Source of the DNA: Bacteroidales bacterium
Lineage (GTDB): Bacteria > Bacteroidota > Bacteroidia > Bacteroidales > UBA932
NCBI GenBank assembly: GCA_024398125.1
Contig: JAKSJO010000013.1
Coordinates: 1 to 64,000 of the forward strand
DNA: 64,000 bases
Reading direction: 5' to 3'
Part shown: positions 14,087-22,758 of the stretch, one piece after another
How the letters are laid out: each line of letters opens with the position of its first letter
Numbering within the stretch: the first letter of the stretch is position 1
Position numbers and translations under genes: made by a program
The notes under the pieces: model-generated
Told to the model about the DNA's origin: nothing
The model's input: only the letters and a program-made list of their open reading frames with translations
Databases searched by the model: none

Positions 14087-17000
14087 TTAACGAGTGGGAA
14101 GTCCTGGCGATGAGGAAGCTTCTCGTTCTTTGGATAGATACGGGTAGCTACCTGGTACATACCGGTCTTCTCTGGAAGGATGGCTGCCTGGTAGGTAGCG
14201 ACACCGTCCTTGCACTCAACGAGTGAGAATGGGCATACCTCCTGGATAGCCATGCGGCCCTTTGAGTCGGTGGTGGTGAAGAGCATCTCCACTCCGATCT
14301 CCTCCGGCTTGAGCTCGCCGAGGTTGAGAACGACCTCTGACTTCATCATGTTGTTGTCAGAAAGGCTGTATGAAGCGTCCGGCTGGGTGTATGAAACAAC
14401 GCCGAGGTTGTCCCACTGGCGACGGATGCCCTTCTTCCAGTCTGCAATCTCACGAGCCACCTTGTAGTCGTCAGCCTTGAGGAGGGCAGCGCGTGCGCTC
14501 TGTGGATCATAGTACTGGTTGCAGTAGTCGGTAAGCATGCGGTTGGTTGTGAAGTTGCATGCAACCTGTGCGATGGTGTTCTTGATGTAGCCGATCCACT
14601 CCTTAGAGCGTCCGGTGTTAGGGTCCTTTGCATAGTATGCAGGAGCGATCTCGTTCTCGATGATACCGTAGATGGTAGCAGCGTCGAGTTCGTTCTGGTA
14701 ACGCTGGTCAGCATAGGTACGCTCCTGTGGGAGTGCCCAGCCTGCGCCTTCCTTGTAACCCTCAACCCACCAGCCGTCGAGTACAGAGAAGTGCATTACA
14801 CCATTCATGGCTGCCTTCTCGCCTGAGGTACCTGATGCCTCCTGTGGACGGGTAGGGTTGTTCATCCAAACGTCTACACCCTGGACGAGTCTCTTTGCGA
14901 GGGTGATGTCGTATCCTGGAACGAAGACGATCTTGCCGAGGAAACGGTCCTGCTTTGAGATCTCGATGATCTGCTTGATGAGATCCTGTCCTGCCTTGTC
15001 TGCTGGGTGAGCCTTACCTGCGAAGAGGAACTGTACCGGACGTACAGGGTTGTTCACGATGCTGTCGAGTCTGTCAAGGTCGCTGAAGAGAAGGGTTGCT
15101 CTCTTGTAGGTAGCGAAGCGGCGTGCGAAACCGATGGTGAGCACGTCTGGACGGAGACGCTCCTGGATCTGGACGATCTGGCGTGGAGAGTAGTGGCTGC
15201 AGATCTCAGGGTCTGCGATTCTCTTCTTGACTGAAGTTACGAGATCCTCCTTGAGGGTCTTTCTTACATACCATACATCGCTGTCGCTGATGTTGTAGAT
15301 GCCCTCGAAGCACTTCTTGTCATAGTGGTGGGTAGCGAACTCAGGTCCGAACACGCGTGCGTGAACCTTCTTCCACTCCTTTGAGGTCCAGGTTGGATAG
15401 TGGACACCGTTGGTGACATAGCTTACGTGGAGCTCGCTTGGGAGGTAGCCTGGATACATGTTTGCGAAGATGTCCTGGCTTACCTTTCCGTGAAGCATGG
15501 ATACACCGTTGACGTTCTGGGAGATGTTTGCTGCGAGGTTGCTCATAGAGAACTTCTCGTGTACGTCGGTAGGATGAAGCTTGCCGAGTCCCATCATGGT
15601 CTCCCAGTCAACCTTGAGCTTCTCTGGGAAGTGTCCGAGATACTGGCGCATCATGCCCTCGTCGAATGCATCATGACCTGCAGGAACAGGGGTATGGGTG
15701 GTGAAGAGTGATGAAGCTCTTACAATCTCAAGTGCCTCATAGAAGTCGAGGTTATCGTTCTGGATATACTCGCTGAGTCTCTCGAGACCTACGAATGCAG
15801 CGTGACCCTCGTTGTAGTGATATACGTTGGTGTCGATGCCGAGCTTGCGGAGAAGGCGTACACCACCGAGACCGAGAAGCATCTCCTGCTTGAGACGGTT
15901 CTCCCAGTCACCACCATAGAGCTGGTAGGTAACCTGACGGTCCTCAGGAAGGTTTGCCTCGTAGTCAGTGTCGAGGAGGTAGAGGTCGGTACGGCCGACA
16001 GCCACCTTCCAGATGCGTGCGGTAAGGGTACGGCCAGGGAATGCCACGCTTACGGTAACCCAGTTGCCCTCAGCGTCCATTACAGGCTCAGTCGGGATCT
16101 TGAGGAAGTCCTGTGGATCGTACTGTGCTGTCTGGTCGCCGTATGCAGTGATCTTCTGGGTGAAGTAGCCGTATCTGTAGAGGAGACCTACAGCTACCAT
16201 GTTCACATTCATATCCGAGCTTTCCTTCAGGTAGTCACCTGCGAGGATACCGAGACCGCCTGAGTAGATCTTGAGGGAGGTGTCGAGACCGTACTCCATA
16301 CAGAAGTATGCGATAGATGGATCGGTTCTGTTTTCCTTCTCGGCCATATATGCGTTGAACTCTGCCATTACAGCGTCGAGTCTTGCAAGGAAGTCTGCAT
16401 CCTGCTCAAGTTCCTTGAACTTGCTGAGGCTTACCTTGTCAAGGATTACCATAGGGTTGTGACCTGATGCGGTCCAGAGTTCTGAATCAATGCTTCTGAA
16501 CAGAGCCTTGGCGCTTTCATTCCAGCACCACCAAAGGTTCTTGCAGAGCTTCTCGAGTCCTGAGAGCTTCTCAGGAAGATGACGCGTCACCATGACGCTT
16601 TTCCAATTCGGTGTTTCCAATTTCAATTCGTTATATTGCGTTATTACTTCTTCATTCCATGTTGGATCTGCCAGGCTGCGCTCGGTGACTTTATCAAGAG
16701 CAATGGAATATGCTTCCTGGTAGTATTTCATCTGGTTGTCCCAAAGAGCGATGTCAGCGACCTTGAGCGCAGATGACATGTAGGTCTTCTTCTTTCGGGC
16801 GTCCAGAGAGGCGATCTCGTTGAGTCTTGCGACTACAGCGTCGACCACTGCATTGTAGTTGTTGTCATCACGTTCCACGACCTCGATTCCCGGATGCTCG
16901 CCCTGCCAGTAGTCGTTCACCCACTGTCCGAAGCCGGCGAGTGTGGTTGTGAGGGTTGGCACGCGGAATGCGAGACTCTCGAGCGGAGTATAGCCCCATG

Positions 17001-18315
17001 GCTCGTAGTATGATGGGAAGAACGTTGCATCAAGACCGATGAGCAGGTCGTAGTACGACATGTTGAAGATGCCGTCGGTACCGTTCAGATATGAAGGTAT
17101 GAAATAGACCTTGACCTTTGAGCCGTTTTCGTTGTAGAGTCCGGTCTCGGCGAAGCGGCGCGAGATGCGGTCCCACTCAGGGCTCATGAGATTGTGTGAG
17201 ACCTGGGTAGTGAAAGCCTCAAGTGACTCACCCTCCATCTTTCTGACAATATTCTTGTCCGGGCCGTTATGGCCTGATGGGATCATGATGAACGCATGGA
17301 TCTCCTTGCCGGCATAGCCTGAGCGGTGGAGCTGGGCGAGGGCGTCGATGAATACGTCGATACCCTTGTTACGGTACTCGTAACGACCGCCGATGCCAAC
17401 GAAGACAGCCTTGTCGCTTACCTTCTGGCCCGACATGGCTGTGGCCACCTTGGCAAGACGGGTACGGGCTGCGCTGCGTTTCTCGGCATACTCTTCTTCG
17501 CTTCCTGGGGTGAAGCTGTTCTCGAAGCCGTTAGGGGTCACGACGTCACATTCGCGATGGAGGAACTGGGCGCACTCACGCGCAGTGATATCGCTCACTG
17601 TGGTGAACACATCTGTATTGCGGGCTGCCTTCTCCTCGAGAGAATAACGGGCCATGACATTCAGTCTGCGTGCCATTGTCTCTCCGTCGTAATCCTCGAG
17701 AGAATTGTAGAGAGGCATGTCGTTTCCGCAGATACAGCGGCCCATCATGGTTGCATGGGTTGTGAATACGGTGGCGATGTGCGGGTTATTCTTTTTGAGC
17801 TGCAGGATACCTGCACCGGTCTGCCACTCATGGAACTGCGCAACGACTTTCTTCTTTGGTTCCAGATTGAAGTCGCAGAAGCTTTCGATCACCCTTCCGG
17901 CTGCATAGCCGAAGAGTGCCGACTCCTTGTACTCCCAGTTGCCTGTGATCGAATCGACACCAAAGTCTTTCCAGAGATCGGTAAGAATTGAGTCACAGTC
18001 CTTGATGAACTGCTTGAAGTCGACGAGGATGGCAACAGGGGTGCCTGGGATGTTCCAACGTCCCAGGCGCACTCTGATTCCCTGCATCGCCGCAGTCTCC
18101 TTCCAACCGGGATAAAGGCTTGAGTCTTCAGTGAAGTCCGGATTGCTTCCGGGGCCCATCCAAACGTCCGGTCCGATGAGGATATGCTTGGTCTTCATCT
18201 GCTCCTTGATGTAAAGAGCCTTGGTGGAGACTACGGTATAGATTCCGCCTACCTTGTTGCAAACTTCCCAGCTGACTTCGAACAGGTAGTCCGGATTGAT
18301 GTATTTATTTGACAT
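14077..18315 (-). CDS. Fused GT3 glycogen synthase and GT35 alpha-glucan phosphorylase
   Basis: One 1412-residue chain with two opposing glycogen activities. Residues 1-550 are a eukaryotic-type glycogen synthase (GT3): EVSWEVCNKVGGIYTVVS with the KVGGI donor loop (21-25), FHEWQTGAG, and FFPSYYEPWGYTPLES (432-447). A helical linker leads to a phosphorylase from about 580 (LPEKLSGLEKLCKNLWW) to 1412, with YNEGHAAF and ASGTSGEKAAMNG, where Lys1167 is the predicted PLP lysine. GT3 enzymes usually use UDP-glucose; GT35 releases glucose-1-phosphate. Fusions of this kind are known in Bacteroidota; no frameshift or internal stop separates the halves. It overlaps ribF by 10 nt and GH57 by 1 nt. Confidence 0.95.
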   Translation of the reverse strand: MSNKYINPDYLFEVSWEVCNKVGGIYTVVSTKALYIKEQMKTKHILIGPDVWMGPGSNPDFTEDSSLYPGWKETAAMQGIRVRLGRWNIPGTPVAILVDFKQFIKDCDSILTDLWKDFGVDSITGNWEYKESALFGYAAGRVIESFCDFNLEPKKKVVAQFHEWQTGAGILQLKKNNPHIATVFTTHATMMGRCICGNDMPLYNSLEDYDGETMARRLNVMARYSLEEKAARNTDVFTTVSDITARECAQFLHRECDVVTPNGFENSFTPGSEEEYAEKRSAARTRLAKVATAMSGQKVSDKAVFVGIGGRYEYRNKGIDVFIDALAQLHRSGYAGKEIHAFIMIPSGHNGPDKNIVRKMEGESLEAFTTQVSHNLMSPEWDRISRRFAETGLYNENGSKVKVYFIPSYLNGTDGIFNMSYYDLLIGLDATFFPSYYEPWGYTPLESLAFRVPTLTTTLAGFGQWVNDYWQGEHPGIEVVERDDNNYNAVVDAVVARLNEIASLDARKKKTYMSSALKVADIALWDNQMKYYQEAYSIALDKVTERSLADPTWNEEVITQYNELKLETPNWKSVMVTRHLPEKLSGLEKLCKNLWWCWNESAKALFRSIDSELWTASGHNPMVILDKVSLSKFKELEQDADFLARLDAVMAEFNAYMAEKENRTDPSIAYFCMEYGLDTSLKIYSGGLGILAGDYLKESSDMNVNMVAVGLLYRYGYFTQKITAYGDQTAQYDPQDFLKIPTEPVMDAEGNWVTVSVAFPGRTLTARIWKVAVGRTDLYLLDTDYEANLPEDRQVTYQLYGGDWENRLKQEMLLGLGGVRLLRKLGIDTNVYHYNEGHAAFVGLERLSEYIQNDNLDFYEALEIVRASSLFTTHTPVPAGHDAFDEGMMRQYLGHFPEKLKVDWETMMGLGKLHPTDVHEKFSMSNLAANISQNVNGVSMLHGKVSQDIFANMYPGYLPSELHVSYVTNGVHYPTWTSKEWKKVHARVFGPEFATHHYDKKCFEGIYNISDSDVWYVRKTLKEDLVTSVKKRIADPEICSHYSPRQIVQIQERLRPDVLTIGFARRFATYKRATLLFSDLDRLDSIVNNPVRPVQFLFAGKAHPADKAGQDLIKQIIEISKQDRFLGKIVFVPGYDITLAKRLVQGVDVWMNNPTRPQEASGTSGEKAAMNGVMHFSVLDGWWVEGYKEGAGWALPQERTYADQRYQNELDAATIYGIIENEIAPAYYAKDPNTGRSKEWIGYIKNTIAQVACNFTTNRMLTDYCNQYYDPQSARAALLKADDYKVAREIADWKKGIRRQWDNLGVVSYTQPDASYSLSDNNMMKSEVVLNLGELKPEEIGVEMLFTTTDSKGRMAIQEVCPFSLVECKDGVATYQAAILPEKTGMYQVATRIYPKNEKLPHRQDFPLVKWL

Positions 18316-19511
18316 TATTTCTTTTCAGCAAGTGCATTGTCGACTCTGATGATGAAGTCGCTGAGCACATTCATGTAGTTGATAAACGCCTCATACGGTG
18401 TCTCGTATGGGTTGAAACGCTGATGGATCTCTCCGTCAGAGAAGAACTTGGTACACATGTAATAGAAGTGGTCGCTCTCCTGGAGACGGCCGAAGTCCTC
18501 CCAAAGATACTCGTCATTGAGGATGGCGAGCTTCTCGGTAAGGCTGTATACCTTGTTGTAAGCGTCCTGCTGGAGCTCATTTCCGAGCCATGCTGTAACG
18601 TCGCGCTCCTCATCTGCCCAAGAGATCGGCTCCGGTACAGAAAGATCCTCGATCGGCTTGTACTTGCGTGAAGCCTGTGATGGAGTGACGAATTCGAAAC
18701 CGCCATCCTTGAGGAGAGCTGAAGGAAGAGCCTTCATGAAATCGAAGATGCCGGTCTCGGCGGCCTGATGCTCGCCGAAGGTCTCATAATCCATGAAGAG
18801 GTTGAGTACGTCTCCGTCAGTTGCCTTTGCCCACTCTGCGAAACGGTCTGTGGTCAGTGGCCATCCATCCCAGCCCTGGTCAGAGAAGCGGAATGCGATA
18901 TCGTCGCTGAGTGCGTAGTTGCGCATCATAAGCTTGAGCTTTGGCTGAAGGTCGCATGAGTAGAGATAGTTAGGGCTTCTCCAACCCATGATGTGACGTG
19001 CACCCTCGGTAAGCATGGTCTTGAAGCCCATGTCGTATACCATCTTTCCGATTGAATCGGAGTAGATGAGCTCGGTGTTGCGGAATGCCTTAGGGGTTAC
19101 TCCGAAGTACTTCTCGATAGCCTCCTTATGCTTGAGGACCTGATGCTTGAACTCGGTTGGAGCGTTGAGCGCAGCAAGAGAGTGGTAGTAGGTCTCAGAG
19201 AGGAACTCCACGCTGCCGGTCTCCGCAAGTGCGCGGAAGCTGTCGATAACCTCTGGTGCATATCTGTCGAACTGCTCGAGAGCGGTTCCTGAGATTGAGA
19301 AAGCAACCTTGAATGCGCCCTTGGTAGCCTTGATCTGCTCAAGGAGGAGTGCATTCATAGGAAGGTAGCACTTCTGAGCGATTCTCTTCATGATGGTTCT
19401 GTCGGTGAAGTCATCATAGTAGTGAGAATCCTTGCCTATATCGAAGAATCTGTACAGTCTGAGTCTTGTAGGCTGATGAACCTGAAAATAAAAGCAGATG
19501 CTCTTTTTCAT
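18315..19511 (-). CDS. Glycoside hydrolase family 57 (alpha-amylase type)
   Basis: Cytosolic alpha-glucan-active hydrolase or transferase; no signal peptide. The family opening CFYFQVHQPTRLRLYRFF (6-23) holds the conserved HQP, and the barrel region includes SETYYHSLA, AFRNTELIYSD (with the Glu expected at the nucleophile position of GH57) and MDYETFGEH (with the Asp expected as acid/base). 398 residues, a compact GH57 without extra domains. It lies between the GT4 gene and the GT3-GT35 fusion, which supports a role in glycogen or maltodextrin turnover. Confidence 0.93.
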   Translation of the reverse strand: MKKSICFYFQVHQPTRLRLYRFFDIGKDSHYYDDFTDRTIMKRIAQKCYLPMNALLLEQIKATKGAFKVAFSISGTALEQFDRYAPEVIDSFRALAETGSVEFLSETYYHSLAALNAPTEFKHQVLKHKEAIEKYFGVTPKAFRNTELIYSDSIGKMVYDMGFKTMLTEGARHIMGWRSPNYLYSCDLQPKLKLMMRNYALSDDIAFRFSDQGWDGWPLTTDRFAEWAKATDGDVLNLFMDYETFGEHQAAETGIFDFMKALPSALLKDGGFEFVTPSQASRKYKPIEDLSVPEPISWADEERDVTAWLGNELQQDAYNKVYSLTEKLAILNDEYLWEDFGRLQESDHFYYMCTKFFSDGEIHQRFNPYETPYEAFINYMNVLSDFIIRVDNALAEKK

Positions 19512-19520
19512 ATTGAGTCT

Positions 19521-20810
19521 TTATTTGATTACTGATTCGTATACGGTCTTGAGTTTGGCGGTTGCGCCGTTCCACTTGAGGGCATTTACCTCATCGAAGC
19601 CATTCTGCTCAGCGAACTTTGCGAGAGCAGGGTAGCTGAGGAGCGCATAGATGTCGTCCGCAAGGGCATCGACATCCCAGAAGTCAACCTTGAAGGCGTA
19701 CTTGAGGATCTCGGCAGCACCTGACTGATGGGAAATGATTGATGGAACGTTAGACCGCATTGCCTCGAGAGGCGAGATTCCGAAAGGCTCGGATACCGAA
19801 GGCATGATGTATACATCCGAGAGTGCGAACATCTTCTGGACGTCCTTGCCACGGAGGAAGCCGGTGAAATGGAACCTGTCTGAGATACCCAGACGTGCGA
19901 CGTGACGGATGCATCGGTTCATCATGTCGCCGCTGCCGGCCATGACGAAACGGACATTCTCGGTACGCTTGAGAACCTTGGCAGCAGCCTCGATGAAGTA
20001 CTCAGGTCCCTTCTGGAAGGTGATACGTCCGAGGAAGGTTACGACCTTGTCCTTCACACCACGCTCCACACTGATGTTCTCGCGGCCGCTGAAATCAACG
20101 GCATTGTGAACGGTCACGACCTTTGCAGGGTCTATGTGGTACTTGTTGATGACGATGTTGCGGGTAAGGTCGCTCACGGTGACAACACGGTCTGCGGCGA
20201 GCATACCCCTGGTTTCGATGTCAAGTACGCGGGTATCGATATGGTTCTCATCTCCACGGTCATACGAGGTAGCATGCATGTGGACTACCAGCGGCTTGCC
20301 GGTAAGTTCCTTGGCTGCGATACCGGCCATGTAGGTGAGCCAGTCATGAGCATGGATGACATCGAACTCATCCTTGTGCTGAAGAGCGATCGTTCCGCCG
20401 ACCATTGCATAGCGCGCAACCTCTTCCATGAGGTTTGAGCCATACTTGCCGGAGAACTTGTATTTGGTTCCGTAGTTGATCTTGAAGTCCTTGACCTGGC
20501 GCTTGCGCTCCTCTTCAACGAGTGTTTCGAACTCGTCCGGATTCACGTATGGCACCATGTTGGTTCCGATATGGATGAACTTTACCTTGTCGAGATACTC
20601 ACTGATGCTGGTGCTTACAGTGTCGACAGCGACGTCACTTGCGTTGATGATGGTTGTCGCGCTCTGGTCTTCATCTCCAGATGCCGACGGCATCACGAAC
20701 AAAGTCTCGACGCCATTGTAGGCAAGACCCTTTACAATACCTTCGCAGGCAGTTCCGAGACCGCCGGCGATATGAGGAGGGAACTCCCATCCGAACATAA
20801 GTACTTTCAT
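19521..20810 (-). CDS. GT4-family glycosyltransferase, glycogen-synthase-like
   Basis: A 429-residue GT-B fold transferase. The N-terminus MKVLMFGWEFPPHIAGGLG carries the donor-site GGLG loop shared with starch and glycogen synthases; the C-half has VTFLGRITFQKGPEYFIEA and the GT4 signature MPSVSEPFGISPLEAM with the conserved Glu pair. No signal peptide. The gene sits inside the glycogen operon, 3 nt after the debranching enzyme gene, so an alpha-glucan elongating or priming function is likely (inference). Sequence alone does not distinguish ADP-glucose from UDP-glucose as donor. Confidence 0.9.
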   Translation of the reverse strand: MKVLMFGWEFPPHIAGGLGTACEGIVKGLAYNGVETLFVMPSASGDEDQSATTIINASDVAVDTVSTSISEYLDKVKFIHIGTNMVPYVNPDEFETLVEEERKRQVKDFKINYGTKYKFSGKYGSNLMEEVARYAMVGGTIALQHKDEFDVIHAHDWLTYMAGIAAKELTGKPLVVHMHATSYDRGDENHIDTRVLDIETRGMLAADRVVTVSDLTRNIVINKYHIDPAKVVTVHNAVDFSGRENISVERGVKDKVVTFLGRITFQKGPEYFIEAAAKVLKRTENVRFVMAGSGDMMNRCIRHVARLGISDRFHFTGFLRGKDVQKMFALSDVYIMPSVSEPFGISPLEAMRSNVPSIISHQSGAAEILKYAFKVDFWDVDALADDIYALLSYPALAKFAEQNGFDEVNALKWNGATAKLKTVYESVIK

Positions 20811-20813
20811 ATC

Positions 20814-22754
20814 CTAGTCCTCCTTGTATTTTTCCATGAGATAATCCACTGCGAGGAGCGCAGCTGTACTGAGTGCGGATGACACTGCACCATGTGCCTC
20901 GTGTGGTGGGTCTCCGTCGTAAAGCTCGGAGAATGCACCTACACCATGCTTTCCAAGATCCTCGTAGAATGACTTCACGAGCCACTGTGCCTTGTTGAAG
21001 AATGCAGGGCCCTTGACTCTGAAGCAGACGTCAGCATAAGCCTCGAGGAAGAACGGACGGGTACTTCCCTGGTGGTATGCAAGGTCACGCTCGATCTGGG
21101 TTCCCTCGTATACTCCACGATACTTAGGGTTGCGTGGTGAAAGGGTACGGATTCCGCGGCGGGTGACAAGTTCATTGTCGATGGTACGGAGGATTGACTG
21201 GTAGCACTCCTCCGGAACAGGTGAATACTTCACCCAGAGAGCGAAGAGCATGTTTGGACGAGTATCCACATTCTGGCCGTCGTTGTTGACGTGGTCGGCA
21301 AGGATGCCGCGCTTTGGATACCAGAATGTCTTCATGTAGTTCTCCTCGATGAGAGCCTTGACCGGAGCCCATGTCTCGGCGAAGGTGCTGTTCTTTGCGC
21401 CATACTTGCCCTCCATCTCGATGGCGAAGCAGATGGCATTGTACCAGAATGCATTTGTCTCGACCTGATATCCTGAGCGCTCGGTTACAGGCGCGCCGTT
21501 GATATAGGCGTTCATCCAAGAGAGCGCCACACCATCCATCTGAGCCCAGAGCATGCCGTTAGGCTGCAGCGAGATCTCCTTTCTTACACCAGGACGGTAG
21601 CTTTCGATGACATTCTTGATGACTGTTCCGTACTTCTTCCAGACTTTCTTAGGGTCTGCACCGAACTCTTCGATATACTTCTGGAGAACACCTGCGATCA
21701 TGAGCGGAGCCTCAACCTGGGTGGTACGGGTTGCGAGTCTCTCCTGGTTGTCCTCGATAAGGTTGTCGAGGATTTCCTCGAACTCGGCAGCATTTCCGTC
21801 GCGGCAGAGGGTAAGACCGATGATCGAGAGAAGGGTCTCGCGAAGCATTCCGGTATAGAGCCATGAATAGCCGGCATTGATCTGCTTGCGGCCGTTATGG
21901 TTGGTGATGAGGAGGTCTGCACAATGCTCGAGCTGGCTGCGCTTGTCCGAAATCTCCGGAGTCTTCTTGAATGTGCTGGTGTACTTTGCCTTCAGAGAGG
22001 TTGGTACAATCTCATTCTTTGATGCCGAAAGGATGACAGACTCGCCCTGCTTGAGAGCACCCTCGAAATGTCCTGGGACAAGAAGGTCCTCGCGGCAGTC
22101 GAATCCGCGGCGATACTCGTCAGAGTAGGTGATGCCCATGTACCAGTCAGGTGAATGATGGTACTCGAAATTCTTTGAGCTGAGCTGGAGATAAAGATCC
22201 GGGAACGCCTCATAGAGTCTGAACGATGCTCCTCCCGGAACCTCTTTGTACGAGGTATTTGCCTGGTCATTGCGATGTGTAAGCGCATGAACGTTACGGA
22301 AGGCAAGGAAAGGCTTGAGGATAAGAGTTGTCTTGGCAGGAGCCTTGACGAGCTCATACTTGAGGAGGACCTGGTCGCTGTCAGGAAGGAGCAGGATGCT
22401 CTTCTTGAACACGATTTCACCGACCTTGTAGGTGATTGTAGGAACAGGATCGGCTTCGAAATCCACGACATACTTGTGTCCACGTGGCTCGTAGACGTCG
22501 CCGTAGCAATGGATTCCGAGGTTGAACTGCTTGCCATTGACAACAATGCTCTCGTCCACTGCGGACAGGAGCATGTAGTTCTGGCCGCCGAAGCGGTCAA
22601 GTGTCACGGCCAGAAGTCCATGATAGCGGCGGGTATTGCAGGTCACTATGGAAGTGTTGCATACAGCACCGATCTTGTTGGCACTTATGATCTCTCTCTT
22701 AAGTGAATAGGAGAGATTCACAAGCTCGGATTTGTTGAACTTCAGAAATGCCAT
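20814..22754 (-). CDS. Amylo-alpha-1,6-glucosidase (glycogen debranching enzyme, GH133-type)
   Basis: Predicted enzyme removing alpha-1,6-linked glucose at glycogen branch points. It has the GDE N-terminal domain (NTRRYHGLLA at 41-50, and VYEPRGHKYVVDF) and a C-terminal (alpha/alpha)6 barrel (about 280-646) with AGYSWLYTGMLRETLLSI, LWAQMDGVALSWMNAYI and GVGAFSELYDGDPPHEAHG. 646 residues, the usual length for the bacterial form that lacks the 4-alpha-glucanotransferase half of the animal enzyme. No signal peptide. The GH57 protein downstream could supply the transferase step (inference). Confidence 0.94.
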   Translation of the reverse strand: MAFLKFNKSELVNLSYSLKREIISANKIGAVCNTSIVTCNTRRYHGLLAVTLDRFGGQNYMLLSAVDESIVVNGKQFNLGIHCYGDVYEPRGHKYVVDFEADPVPTITYKVGEIVFKKSILLLPDSDQVLLKYELVKAPAKTTLILKPFLAFRNVHALTHRNDQANTSYKEVPGGASFRLYEAFPDLYLQLSSKNFEYHHSPDWYMGITYSDEYRRGFDCREDLLVPGHFEGALKQGESVILSASKNEIVPTSLKAKYTSTFKKTPEISDKRSQLEHCADLLITNHNGRKQINAGYSWLYTGMLRETLLSIIGLTLCRDGNAAEFEEILDNLIEDNQERLATRTTQVEAPLMIAGVLQKYIEEFGADPKKVWKKYGTVIKNVIESYRPGVRKEISLQPNGMLWAQMDGVALSWMNAYINGAPVTERSGYQVETNAFWYNAICFAIEMEGKYGAKNSTFAETWAPVKALIEENYMKTFWYPKRGILADHVNNDGQNVDTRPNMLFALWVKYSPVPEECYQSILRTIDNELVTRRGIRTLSPRNPKYRGVYEGTQIERDLAYHQGSTRPFFLEAYADVCFRVKGPAFFNKAQWLVKSFYEDLGKHGVGAFSELYDGDPPHEAHGAVSSALSTAALLAVDYLMEKYKED

Positions 22755-22758
22755 ATAT

